This document shows positions 8,304-15,152 of a stretch of 63,424 nt of DNA, piece by piece. Position 1 is the stretch's first letter, and every line of letters begins with the position of its first letter. A program made the position numbers and the translations under genes. The notes under the pieces are model-generated. The model saw nothing but the letters and a program-made list of their open reading frames with translations, did no database searches and had not been told where the DNA came from. The stretch comes from Candidatus Prevotella equi (GTDB lineage Bacteria; Bacteroidota; Bacteroidia; Bacteroidales; Bacteroidaceae): assembly GCA_018065145.1 (NCBI GenBank), contig JAGHTW010000158.1:1-63424 (forward strand). Reading direction: 5' to 3'.

Positions 8304-8722
8304 ACAACATCGACAATCTTCGTTTCGGACACGGATGTTACCTTGTATTCACCGATACCATGTCCCATGACATCAGCGAGGTTCTTGTGCGCTTCTTCCG
8401 TTGAGTTTGCTCCTACAAGATATACTGCTGACTGTTGCTTTTCTTTACCACTCTTTTCGTCAAGTGATATAAAAGCAACCTTGCACTTGTAGAATTTCTC
8501 AGCATCATCAGGTAGAAAGACCTCCTTGTAGGATGCAAAAGCTTCCTTACGTACTTCTAAGTCAGGATATGCTGACAACTCTTCTGTAACATTGGCTTCT
8601 GCTTCCGTAAAAGTCTCTGCTTGCACTGTGTACACCTCTGGCACCATCTTCTCTGTACCATCTTCCAAAGTCTTGCGACTGCGTACCGTTACCTCAAAAA
8701 ATGTAGAATTAACAGTTTTCAT
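8291..8722 (-). CDS. DUF4494 protein
   Basis: 143 aa from ATG at 8722 ('MKTVNSTFFEVTVRSRKTLE'); an upstream in-frame ATG is less likely because the family begins with this MKTVNSTFFEV motif. Further family features are 'ASYKEVFLPDD', 'FISLDEKSGKEK' and 'ADVMGHGIGEYKVTSVSETK'. DUF4494 is widespread in Bacteroidales phages and plasmids; its function is unknown. Confidence 0.8.
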   Translation of the reverse strand: MKTVNSTFFEVTVRSRKTLEDGTEKMVPEVYTVQAETFTEAEANVTEELSAYPDLEVRKEAFASYKEVFLPDDAEKFYKCKVAFISLDEKSGKEKQQSAVYLVGANSTEEAHKNLADVMGHGIGEYKVTSVSETKIVDVVWRK

Positions 8723-8754
8723 TGCTTTGAATATTTTATTTGTTATTTGTAACT

Positions 8755-9357
8755 TTATCGGGTTATACCACTTATCCATGATATAGCCATCTGCTTTGCA
8801 TCATCAAGGGTCTCTGCTTTCCATTCACCTCTGCCGTATTGCTCCGGGAAATTATAGTGGTGTGCTGTGAAGCCACCTCGTACGCTTTTATTCTTCACAA
8901 TGTCGGGGTCTGTTGACCAACGAAGAATGATGTCAAAGCCTTCCTCTGTCTCGTTCTCTATCGTGACCTTCTCGTATATCTTGCTGTCCCAAAACTTCAA
9001 CGCTCTCAGTTTGAATGTTTCCTTGCAGTCTGGCTCATAGGCATCATCACCCATTCTTACCTCACTGCCGATACCAAAGGAACTGTTGTAAGTGCCGTTG
9101 TTACTCCATGCATACCATCTGTTTTCCGTTTCGGATAATCCATAGTGCATCTTCTCTTGAATAGTGTACACGCTTGTTATGTCGTGTTTCAACACTATGC
9201 CAAGGGTGAAGTTCTTCTTTATGATACCTCCTAACGTATCACCCTCTGCTATCAAGGATGAATCCTGTTTTGAGCGTATTATTATTGTCTCATCCTCTTT
9301 CGTGATATTGAAAACCTTGTTGACAATATCCTTCTTTTGTTTCATTGACTTAATCAT
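8755..9357 (-). CDS. Unrecognised protein, 200 aa
   Basis: Start placed at 9357, where ATG overlaps the stop of the upstream 47-aa gene. Rich in Trp and acidic residues, with 'WYAWSNNGTYNSSFGIGSEV' in the middle; no membrane segment. Function unknown. Confidence 0.55.
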   Translation of the reverse strand: MIKSMKQKKDIVNKVFNITKEDETIIIRSKQDSSLIAEGDTLGGIIKKNFTLGIVLKHDITSVYTIQEKMHYGLSETENRWYAWSNNGTYNSSFGIGSEVRMGDDAYEPDCKETFKLRALKFWDSKIYEKVTIENETEEGFDIILRWSTDPDIVKNKSVRGGFTAHHYNFPEQYGRGEWKAETLDDAKQMAISWISGITR

Positions 9358-9493
9358 CGTTAATCTCGTATATGAAGTCGTAAAACTTTTCTGCAATATT
9401 TATCACTTCTGTACAACCGTAAGGGGTATGGCTGTCTTTTTTCAAGTCCATTGCCAATCGAATGCACTCCAATCTTGCTTTTTCTCTATCCAT
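9350..9493 (-). CDS. Small conserved-looking protein, 47 aa
   Basis: Short helical protein 'MDREKARLECIRLAMDLKKD' continuing 'EVINIAEKFYDFIYE'. This pattern is familiar from Bacteroides phages, though unnamed. Stop overlaps the next start. Confidence 0.5.
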   Translation of the reverse strand: MDREKARLECIRLAMDLKKDSHTPYGCTEVINIAEKFYDFIYEINDD

Positions 9494-9495
9494 AT

Positions 9496-9636
9496 CTATT
9501 CTTTCTCGTATTTGTTATGCACGAACTGACACAAGTAATACAGATACATACTTATGTCACTGAGTTTTTGGTTTATGCCGAATAGTACACCAACTGCAAT
9601 GCCTATTCCTATCAGTATGTAGTTGTCTGTTGTCAT
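9496..9636 (-). CDS. Small single-span membrane protein, 46 aa
   Basis: N-terminal hydrophobic helix 'YILIGIGIAVGVLFGI' followed by a polar tail 'KLSDISMYLYYLCQFVHN'. Resembles small inner-membrane phage proteins. Spaced 2 bp from both neighbours. Confidence 0.5.
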   Translation of the reverse strand: MTTDNYILIGIGIAVGVLFGINQKLSDISMYLYYLCQFVHNKYEKE

Positions 9637-9638
9637 CT

Positions 9639-9791
9639 TTATGTATTCATTAAATAGGTACACTCTTCACCTTCTATAGGAGGTTCCTCAAAATAAGTTT
9701 GGCATAAACCTGCTATAGTGTTTTTGTCATTCCTATAGCACCTCTTGCATATCTGCTTGTCCGTGCCTACGCACATTGCTATATCTGGCAT
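9639..9791 (-). CDS. Small Cys-rich protein, 50 aa
   Basis: 'MCVGTDKQICKRCYRNDKN' plus a later Cys and the acidic tail 'EEPPIEGEECTYLMN'. Looks like the short Cys-rich proteins ('CxxxxxxCxxCYR') common in Bacteroides phages. Overlaps the start of its upstream neighbour by 13 bp. Confidence 0.5.
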   Translation of the reverse strand: MPDIAMCVGTDKQICKRCYRNDKNTIAGLCQTYFEEPPIEGEECTYLMNT

Positions 9792-10126
9792 AGTTCTTCC
9801 TCCCATACAAGTCCACCATTGAGCACGTGTTCCTGTGTCGCAGGTGACAACTTTACGAATTGCTCAAAAGTTGGTCTTACCCAATTCTTTACCTTTGATG
9901 TTTTAGGATGTTCGGGTGGCGCAGTCCTTGATGTTATACGATGTATTGATTCTTCACCGCATTTCGGGCACTTGATTATAAATGGCGTTACACCTTTGTC
10001 TTTGTAGAGTGTAGCGACTGTATATCCACATTTTTGACAAATATAGCCATTGTATTCCCCTCTACCGTCGTACATCTTTGCCTCTTCAAATTCGAGACAC
10101 TTCTTTTTGTATTCTTCTTTTGTCAT
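9779..10126 (-). CDS. Zinc-ribbon protein, 115 aa
   Basis: Two CxxC knuckles, 'YICQKCGYTVATLYKDKG' and 'IKCPKCGEES', about 20 residues apart, form a classic zinc ribbon at residues 28-58. The C-terminal third is helical. Possibly nucleic-acid binding; no family assigned. Confidence 0.6.
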   Translation of the reverse strand: MTKEEYKKKCLEFEEAKMYDGRGEYNGYICQKCGYTVATLYKDKGVTPFIIKCPKCGEESIHRITSRTAPPEHPKTSKVKNWVRPTFEQFVKLSPATQEHVLNGGLVWEEELCQI

Positions 10127-10128
10127 TA

Positions 10129-10407
10129 TTATTCCTCCATTGCTTTACGGAAATCATCGTGCATTTCCTTATGATTTATATTCCAACCGTCCATTTCATT
10201 ATAACAAGCATAGTCGATTATGTGTTCAGAAAACCACTCGCAAGCATTGTTTATTATTTCTTGCTTTATTGTGTTAATAAGTTCTTCGGCATCTTCAACA
10301 GCCTTTGCTTCCGCAAACTCAGTTCCATGCCCTTTGTAATGATGTATCAGTATGTTTGAAATTTCACTACACAAATCTTTTGCTCTTTCTTTTATTGTAT
10401 CTGCCAT
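10129..10407 (-). CDS. Unrecognised helical protein, 92 aa
   Basis: Helical and acidic with an aromatic C-terminal half, 'ACEWFSEHIIDYACYNEMDG'. Its ATG is preceded by ATAACAACT, the same short leader seen before the next gene upstream. Function unknown. Confidence 0.5.
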   Translation of the reverse strand: MADTIKERAKDLCSEISNILIHHYKGHGTEFAEAKAVEDAEELINTIKQEIINNACEWFSEHIIDYACYNEMDGWNINHKEMHDDFRKAMEE

Positions 10408-10412
10408 AGTTG

Positions 10413-10793
10413 TTATATTAACTTGTTTAAGTTTGAATATATTTGTTCTGATACATATCCATCCAAATAAGCAACAGCCTCTTTTTCATCTTTGATTAAG
10501 TGGACATTACCTATACGGTCTATCAAGTGCCTTTTTTCGTGATTAAGAACATTATGGAAAATATTGGTAGATTCAAACCTATAAATTAGCAACAGTGCTT
10601 GTCTTGCGCCTGCATTTGCATAAGTTTCTCCTCCGTTGCATCTTTCATAAACTATGTTATCTATAGCATCTTCATCTTCTATTCCAAATTCCTTAAAAAT
10701 TTCATCAACAGGATTTTTATCTTCTTTGTTGTAAATAGTGACTACTGTTACATCCCAATCGTAAATAGGGATATGAAAATCTAATCTCTTCAT
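10413..10793 (-). CDS. HExxH-motif protein (putative zinc metallopeptidase-like)
   Basis: 126 aa from ATG at 10793, preceded by ATAACAACT. Contains HExxH in 'VLNHEKRHLIDRIG' around residue 90. The opening 'LDFHIPIYDWDV' matches the start of the gene at 53241-53654, which also has HExxH, so the two look like distant paralogues. Members of this phage family are common in Bacteroidales; catalytic activity has not been shown to my knowledge. Confidence 0.55.
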   Translation of the reverse strand: MKRLDFHIPIYDWDVTVVTIYNKEDKNPVDEIFKEFGIEDEDAIDNIVYERCNGGETYANAGARQALLLIYRFESTNIFHNVLNHEKRHLIDRIGNVHLIKDEKEAVAYLDGYVSEQIYSNLNKLI

Positions 10794-10846
10794 AGTTGTT
10801 ATCAAAATAAAGCAAGCACTCTAACCACTCGCATCCCACCGCCTTG

Positions 10847-11116
10847 TTACCTACTAACCATCGTAGTCGGAACAATTACCCTTGGTAGTTTTAACATTGT
10901 AGCATAGGGTGACGTTCCTATGATAGCAATGTGATAATCTCCTACTATCGGTTTTGAGTTCATGCGCCAAAGCCTTGTCCGTTGAATGCTTGCCATAGTT
11001 GTTATACGACTTTCCCAGATGCTATCAAAGTCATCGTGATAACACTTTATGCGCTCTTCGGCTTCCTTATTTTTCCATGAGCAGATGCAATCAACAGCTT
11101 CAATGTTCTTCGTCAT
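10847..11116 (-). CDS. Unrecognised protein, 89 aa
   Basis: Starts in an ATGA-type overlap with the 31-aa frame upstream. The N-terminal half is charged ('NKEAEERIKCYHDDFDSIWE') and the C-terminal half hydrophobic and beta-like ('GDYHIAIIGTSPYATMLKL'). The two halves look unlike each other, so a composite or partly degraded gene is possible. Confidence 0.4.
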   Translation of the reverse strand: MTKNIEAVDCICSWKNKEAEERIKCYHDDFDSIWESRITTMASIQRTRLWRMNSKPIVGDYHIAIIGTSPYATMLKLPRVIVPTTMVSR

Positions 11117-11195
11117 ACGCCTTGAACTGTTCTATCTTTTGTCGCATTGCTATAACCTTGCGCTCGCTCTCGGCAAAGAATTCTTTGTTTATCAT
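11100..11195 (-). CDS. Very small helical protein, 31 aa
   Basis: 'MINKEFFAESERKVIAMRQK' then a short tail, ending in a frame that overlaps the next start. Preceded by a TTAAACTAATTTTTC leader like those of other phage genes. Could instead be the N-terminus of the 89-aa gene separated by a frameshift. Confidence 0.35.
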   Translation of the reverse strand: MINKEFFAESERKVIAMRQKIEQFKAYDEEH

Positions 11196-11227
11196 GAAAA
11201 ATTAGTTTAATGATTTTTTATAGTTGG

Positions 11228-11497
11228 TCAATCAGGAAACTCAAACGGCTCACACATCAGAATGTCACCCACAAAGAAGTCCTTGTGATACACAATCTTA
11301 CTCTCAAATGTTGCCTGAACGTTTAAAGGATAACCTTTCACCTTACCACCTTCATTACATACCCACCACTTGTTGCGTAATAAAATAGGTTGTATATCAC
11401 CACCCACATACGTTTGTAATTCGGTAAGTGAGAATGTCTTACCCTTACGTGGATGTACCTCTATTGTGGTACCATCCATTTTGTATAATATCGCCAT
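11228..11497 (-). CDS. DUF3846 protein
   Basis: 89 aa. Matches the DUF3846 pattern: 'FSLTELQTYVGGDIQPILL', then 'WWVCNEGGKVKGYPLNVQAT' and 'FVGDILMCEP'. The family occurs in phages and plasmids and its function is unknown. Confidence 0.75.
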   Translation of the reverse strand: MAILYKMDGTTIEVHPRKGKTFSLTELQTYVGGDIQPILLRNKWWVCNEGGKVKGYPLNVQATFESKIVYHKDFFVGDILMCEPFEFPD

Positions 11498-11502
11498 AGT
11501 CT

Positions 11503-11769
11503 CTATGCTACATCTACATTGTGATATACAAATGCTGACCTGAACGTCCTCTCGTCATATTCGCAGTCCATTTCATATCTCTTTGGCTTGCATACTATGT
11601 ATGATGCCTCAAAACTGTTATCATCATAATAATAGCCATAGACAATGAAACGTATGCCATACAAGAATACGCTAACACTCGCCTTGAAGGCACTCTCGCG
11701 TACAAAATCCTTATTGTGAACCTGTGTAGCTATAGCGCAAAGGTCACTGTAGTTTAACTTGATGTCCAT
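11503..11769 (-). CDS. Unrecognised protein, 88 aa
   Basis: Tyr-rich, beta-like protein containing 'VSVFLYGIRFIVYGYYYDDN'. Sits 5 bp upstream of the DUF3846 gene in the same operon. No family recognised. Confidence 0.5.
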   Translation of the reverse strand: MDIKLNYSDLCAIATQVHNKDFVRESAFKASVSVFLYGIRFIVYGYYYDDNSFEASYIVCKPKRYEMDCEYDERTFRSAFVYHNVDVA

Positions 11770-11780
11770 GTCTGTAAAAA

Positions 11781-11873
11781 TTATGCAAAGAAAAACATAC
11801 CACCAACCATTACTACAGCAAAGAATAAAGCTGATACCAAATCACCCATGTTGTCTGAAAAATACTTGTACAT
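11781..11873 (-). CDS. Very small membrane protein, 30 aa
   Basis: 'MYKYFSDNMGDLVSALFFAV' followed by 'VMVGGMFFFA': one transmembrane helix. It is the first frame after the operon promoter and follows a TTTAAACTAATTTAATT leader, which supports translation. Confidence 0.45.
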   Translation of the reverse strand: MYKYFSDNMGDLVSALFFAVVMVGGMFFFA

Positions 11874-11921
11874 AATTAAATTAGTTTAAATTCGTTATTG
11901 ATGTATAAATTAGTTTGATGA

Positions 11922-11955
11922 TGCAAAGGTACTATATTTATCTGTACCTTGCAAA
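11922..11955 (-). promoter_or_regulatory. Palindromic Bacteroidetes-type promoter (copy 1)
   Basis: On the minus strand TTTGCAAGGTAC, 8 nt, then the -7 region TAGTACCTTTGC. The arms AAGGTAC/GTACCTT make the promoter itself an inverted repeat, so a dimeric repressor could cover it. Near-identical copies are at 27387, 33393 and 53027. It drives the operon 11873 to 7977. Confidence 0.75.
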
Positions 11956-12041
11956 TATTTTTGTATATATTTTACAATGTTAAGGTATATTAACACATAT
12001 ACCTATAATATATAATAGTATATAATATGCACAATGTCCAA

Positions 12042-12314
12042 TTATGCCTGTAGTGTGTCTTTCATTTGCTTTGATGCCGTAAACTTAACCTTTCGCCTTG
12101 CTGGTATAACCTTGTTCTTGCAGAAACCATTTGTCAGCATCTTCTCTTTTGTCTCTACCTTAGAGAATATTCCAAGACCTCCTACAGATACTTTGTCATC
12201 GTTCTTTACGTGATGTGTCACCAATGATACAAATGCATCCATTATCTCCTTTACGTCTCTTATCTCTCTACCTGTTGCCTTTGCAATCTGCTGTTCTAAT
12301 TCCTTGTTCGTCAT
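12042..12314 (-). CDS. HU/IHF-family DNA-binding protein
   Basis: 90 aa from ATG at 12314, placed after the tRNA gene. Family features: 'MTNKELEQQIAKATGREIRD', then 'VSVGGLGIFSKVETKEK' and the arm region 'NKVIPARRKVKFTASKQMKD'. HU-like proteins bend and coat DNA and are often carried by Bacteroidales phages. Confidence 0.85.
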   Translation of the reverse strand: MTNKELEQQIAKATGREIRDVKEIMDAFVSLVTHHVKNDDKVSVGGLGIFSKVETKEKMLTNGFCKNKVIPARRKVKFTASKQMKDTLQA

Positions 12315-12339
12315 ATTCCTGTTTTTTTTAATTACGAGG

Positions 12340-12410
12340 TAGAAGTACGTGGATTCGAACCACGACAAACAGAACCAAAATCTGTTGTGCTACCATTACA
12401 CCATACTTCC
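12340..12410 (-). tRNA. tRNA-Gln (anticodon TTG)
   Basis: On the minus strand the acceptor GGAAGTA pairs with TACTTCT (one G-U), the anticodon stem-loop is ACAGA-TTTTGGT-TCTGT giving anticodon TTG, and the T arm reads CGTGG-TTCGAAT-CCACG. No CCA is encoded. Reads the CAA glutamine codon. Confidence 0.9.
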
Positions 12411-12420
12411 TTGAATTACC

Positions 12421-12642
12421 TTATGTCTGCTCAAACGCAAGTCCATCTATCCTTTTAAGGTAAGCGGTCATTTCTTCTATTCTGCGTGAGTCAACCTTGA
12501 AGATATAGGCACCATCCTCTGATGTCACCTTTCTCCTGTATCTGCGTCTGATGATTTCTATCACTTCTTCCAGCTCAATGGCATACCCCTCTTCATCATG
12601 CAGGATATAATCAGTATCATAAATGGTAATCGTGTAAATCAT
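12421..12642 (-). CDS. Unrecognised protein, 73 aa
   Basis: Begins 'MIYTITIYDTDYILHDEEG' with a helical, arginine-rich middle ('EEVIEIIRRRYRRKV'). The TACCTTTG box of its promoter lies only a few bases upstream, so the mRNA may be nearly leaderless. Function unknown. Confidence 0.5.
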   Translation of the reverse strand: MIYTITIYDTDYILHDEEGYAIELEEVIEIIRRRYRRKVTSEDGAYIFKVDSRRIEEMTAYLKRIDGLAFEQT

Positions 12643-12644
12643 AT

Positions 12645-12676
12645 ACAAAGGTACTAGAAATATCTATACTTTGCAA
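12645..12676 (-). promoter_or_regulatory. Bacteroidetes-type promoter
   Basis: Minus strand TTGC at 12671-12674, then TACCTTTG at 12647-12654 with a 16-nt spacer. A diverged relative of the palindromic promoter found at 11922. Confidence 0.55.
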
Positions 12677-12719
12677 GTAAAAAAGAATATATTGTGCTTG
12701 TGTTGTGTATTTTTAACAA

Positions 12720-12750
12720 TATAGGGATGAGCAAAACACCCACCCCTATA
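12720..12750 (-). terminator. Hairpin after the packaging operon
   Basis: TATAGGGGTGGGTG and its partner CATCCCTATA form an imperfect stem (12720-12750), followed on the minus strand by TTGTTAAAAATA. It lies just downstream of the last gene of the leftward packaging operon. Confidence 0.5.
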
Positions 12751-12777
12751 CCTTTGTGCGCTTTTTACCTACATTGT

Positions 12778-12972
12778 CTATCGGTCTTCGCGCGGTCTCT
12801 CTGGCTCTTTACGAAACTCATCCGTAAGCTTCCAATACTCAGTGTCAGAGATAGGCAGTTCCTTTCCAGAACGCATTACTACCTTCCAACCATTTGACTG
12901 ATACACTGTTTCGATGTTCATCAGGTTTATCCATGTCTGAATACCCTCTAAATAAAACATAAATTTCTTCAT
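12778..12972 (-). CDS. Unrecognised small protein, 64 aa
   Basis: 'MKKFMFYLEGIQTWINLMNI' then 'VVMRSGKELPISDTEYWKLT' and a charged tail. The second part looks like a small beta-turn helix domain, but I cannot name it. Last gene of the packaging operon. Confidence 0.5.
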   Translation of the reverse strand: MKKFMFYLEGIQTWINLMNIETVYQSNGWKVVMRSGKELPISDTEYWKLTDEFRKEPERPREDR

Positions 12973-12981
12973 TGTCTCTTT

Positions 12982-13290
12982 TTAGTTTATGCGCTTGCCC
13001 AACTTGATAGCAAATGATGTATGATGGTCGTAGACCTCTATACCCTTCACCTCCATAGTCAGCACTCGCTGGTTATTATGAAATACTATTGCATCTATCT
13101 TCTTAGGATAGAGTTTCGCACCCTTGCGCAGTTCTTCAAGTATCTGCTCGGCATTTAGTCCGGGGTACTTGCTCATGTCCACTAATTTCTCTACGTAATA
13201 GGGCGTTCCGTCCCTATATTCGGTTTTCTTGATACCTCTGTTGATGGCATCGAAATATACCGTCTTTAGGCTGAGATTTATCTTAACCAT
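12982..13290 (-). CDS. ASCH-domain-like protein
   Basis: 102 aa. The opening 'NLSLKTVYFDAINRGIKKTE' followed by 'YRDGTPYYVEKL' matches the ASCH/PUA-like pattern (LSVKxxYFDxIxxGxKxxExR). ASCH proteins are thought to bind RNA or act on modified nucleobases. A second ASCH-like gene is at 25879-26310. Immediately follows the portal gene. Confidence 0.65.
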   Translation of the reverse strand: MVKINLSLKTVYFDAINRGIKKTEYRDGTPYYVEKLVDMSKYPGLNAEQILEELRKGAKLYPKKIDAIVFHNNQRVLTMEVKGIEVYDHHTSFAIKLGKRIN

Positions 13291-13293
13291 TCC

Positions 13294-14721
13294 TTACTCC
13301 TCCTCTTCTTGTTGATTTTGTTGGCCTTCGTTCTTAGCCTCGTTCCTTACAAACTCAAGCTCCATGGCATTCATCTTGATACGGTCAATCTCTTCATCCA
13401 CGTTTTCTGCGAGTGCAATCTTCTTTATTGCCGTTTCTAATGAACACAGTCCTGCTGCATAGAGTTTCATTATTGCATCCCAATTATCCATATTGGTGGC
13501 AAAAGGATCTGTTAGCTCACATGTCAGGAGCGTATCATCCAATTTGCCCGCTATCTTTGGTTCTGTAAGACGAAGTATCTCAAAGATTACCGACCTCATT
13601 CTGTCTAACATCGGCTCGTAAATTTCCCTGAGAATGTCCCTCTTCATATAGCCAAGTATCAAAGCATTGTGCATAGCTGCACCACTGAGAGTACCAAGAC
13701 CCTTGATAGATTCGTACGAGAGGTCAGGAGTGAATGTGTCAAAGAAGATGCTCTTGTGAAGGTCAAGTTTCTCATCCTGTCTCGTAACGGAGTTCTGAGG
13801 TGGGTTGATATATTCAAACTTTGAACCTGCGCCAGTCAGCTGCACCATATTACCCGCTACTTCTGGGTCACTGATGTTCGCTATGACATCTGCCGTTGCC
13901 GCCGCCTTCGGGTCTGCGAAGTAGTTGTTGGTATCTCCTACCTTGGAATCAAGCATCTCCTCACGGTGGATACGCTCTACTGCACCATCCCACGCTTTCT
14001 TCTGCTTGAAGTACAAAGCATTGATTTTCCCCGTAGGGTTATCGTAAGTCTCTACCTCCCATCCTTTTTCGCCTTTCGTACACAAGAACGTAAAGTCCTT
14101 GGTCAGTATGTCGTAATGCAGTTCATTCTTGCCCCCCTTGCGAATCCTATAGCCATAAGCAAGAGCGATAAGGTCTCCGTATTGGTCAAACATCGGACGT
14201 AGCTTGTAACCTAAAGAGCGTGCAGCCACGAATGGCTTGATATTTATAGTACCATCCGTATTGCGTGTAAGGTTGAAAATGATAGCACTCTCCGTCTCTG
14301 CTCCTGCCAATCGCTTTGCCTTGCGCAGAAGTCCGTATATCCTGAACTTGCGCATGAACCTGTTGAATGAGCTGAGCACCATGGCATCACCATCCTCCAA
14401 CTTCCATGTAGGCTCTTTACCAAAAAGGAAGAACAACTCTACCTCGTTGATGTACTGTTGCTTGTTGCGTGGCAGTTTCTCCGTGATGTACGCAGGCATG
14501 TTGTTACGTGGCTTGTTTGGTCTGCCCTTCACCTTATGCGTCTGCGTATTATATTCCTTAATGGCGCACTCTACCTCGGTGTCGTTGTTGTCCATCATAT
14601 CTACAACACCAAACACATCGTTCTTGCCGATGCGCTCGTAGATGTCCTTTATCGCCCCCGTACTGTTCAGGGTTACATATTTGAACTGCGTACGTATATC
14701 GTAATTGTAGTCTATCGTCAT
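13294..14721 (-). CDS. Phage portal protein (SPP1 gp6-like)
   Basis: 475 aa, usual size for SPP1-type portals. Forms the dodecameric ring at the capsid vertex through which DNA is packaged. Seen here: an N-terminal 'YINEVELFFLFGKEPTWKLE' region, a beta-rich centre with 'YGDLIALAYGYRIRKGGKNE', 'YINPPQNSVTRQDEKLDLHK' and the clip/stem helices after 'GLGTLSGAAMHNALILGYMK'. The C-terminus is Glu/Gln-rich. Position directly downstream of terL and the Hint gene supports the call. Confidence 0.85.
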   Translation of the reverse strand: MTIDYNYDIRTQFKYVTLNSTGAIKDIYERIGKNDVFGVVDMMDNNDTEVECAIKEYNTQTHKVKGRPNKPRNNMPAYITEKLPRNKQQYINEVELFFLFGKEPTWKLEDGDAMVLSSFNRFMRKFRIYGLLRKAKRLAGAETESAIIFNLTRNTDGTINIKPFVAARSLGYKLRPMFDQYGDLIALAYGYRIRKGGKNELHYDILTKDFTFLCTKGEKGWEVETYDNPTGKINALYFKQKKAWDGAVERIHREEMLDSKVGDTNNYFADPKAAATADVIANISDPEVAGNMVQLTGAGSKFEYINPPQNSVTRQDEKLDLHKSIFFDTFTPDLSYESIKGLGTLSGAAMHNALILGYMKRDILREIYEPMLDRMRSVIFEILRLTEPKIAGKLDDTLLTCELTDPFATNMDNWDAIMKLYAAGLCSLETAIKKIALAENVDEEIDRIKMNAMELEFVRNEAKNEGQQNQQEEEE

Positions 14722-14734
14722 AACCGTATATTCT

Positions 14735-15136
14735 CTATGCGTTGAATATCATTCCCTCTATATAGTATTCCCCGGAAAGGGAGAGATTGTAAACATTGTC
14801 GTAGTCCAATTTCTCCTTCTTTATCTTCTTTACCATGGTGAGACGCTTTGGGGTGAATGCTCCGAATACATAGACACCATCGCCGGGTTTCAGCGATTCT
14901 ATCTTCTTGACTCCCTTGTCAGTCACCACCTTTGCGCCCGGCATACATTCTATCTTGTATGTACGAAACAATGTCTCTATAGTATAGCATGTAATGTCGG
15001 CAAAGTTTTTCTCTACCTTCTTGATTATATCAATCCCCTTGGGAGTGCTTACCGCCTCTCCTTTCTTCGTCATCCATACGTATAAGTTATTGCCCCCCAT
15101 ACGTACTTTCATATTGCCCGAAAAGTAATTTGCCAT
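14735..15136 (-). CDS. Small protein with a C-terminal Hint (hedgehog/intein) fold
   Basis: 133 aa. Residues 64-133 look like a minimal Hint module: 'CMPGAKVVTDKGVKKIESLK' (block A with Cys64) then 'PGDGVYVFG', and the terminal block 'VYNLSLSGEYYIEGMIFNA'. The usual C-terminal His-Asn and +1 nucleophile are replaced by Asn-Ala-stop, so trans-splicing is unlikely but N-terminal cleavage is conceivable. The first 60 residues are unlike known exteins. It sits between terL and portal, so a head or packaging role is possible. Confidence 0.65.
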   Translation of the reverse strand: MANYFSGNMKVRMGGNNLYVWMTKKGEAVSTPKGIDIIKKVEKNFADITCYTIETLFRTYKIECMPGAKVVTDKGVKKIESLKPGDGVYVFGAFTPKRLTMVKKIKKEKLDYDNVYNLSLSGEYYIEGMIFNA

Positions 15137-15152
15137 ATCTTTAATCTTATTC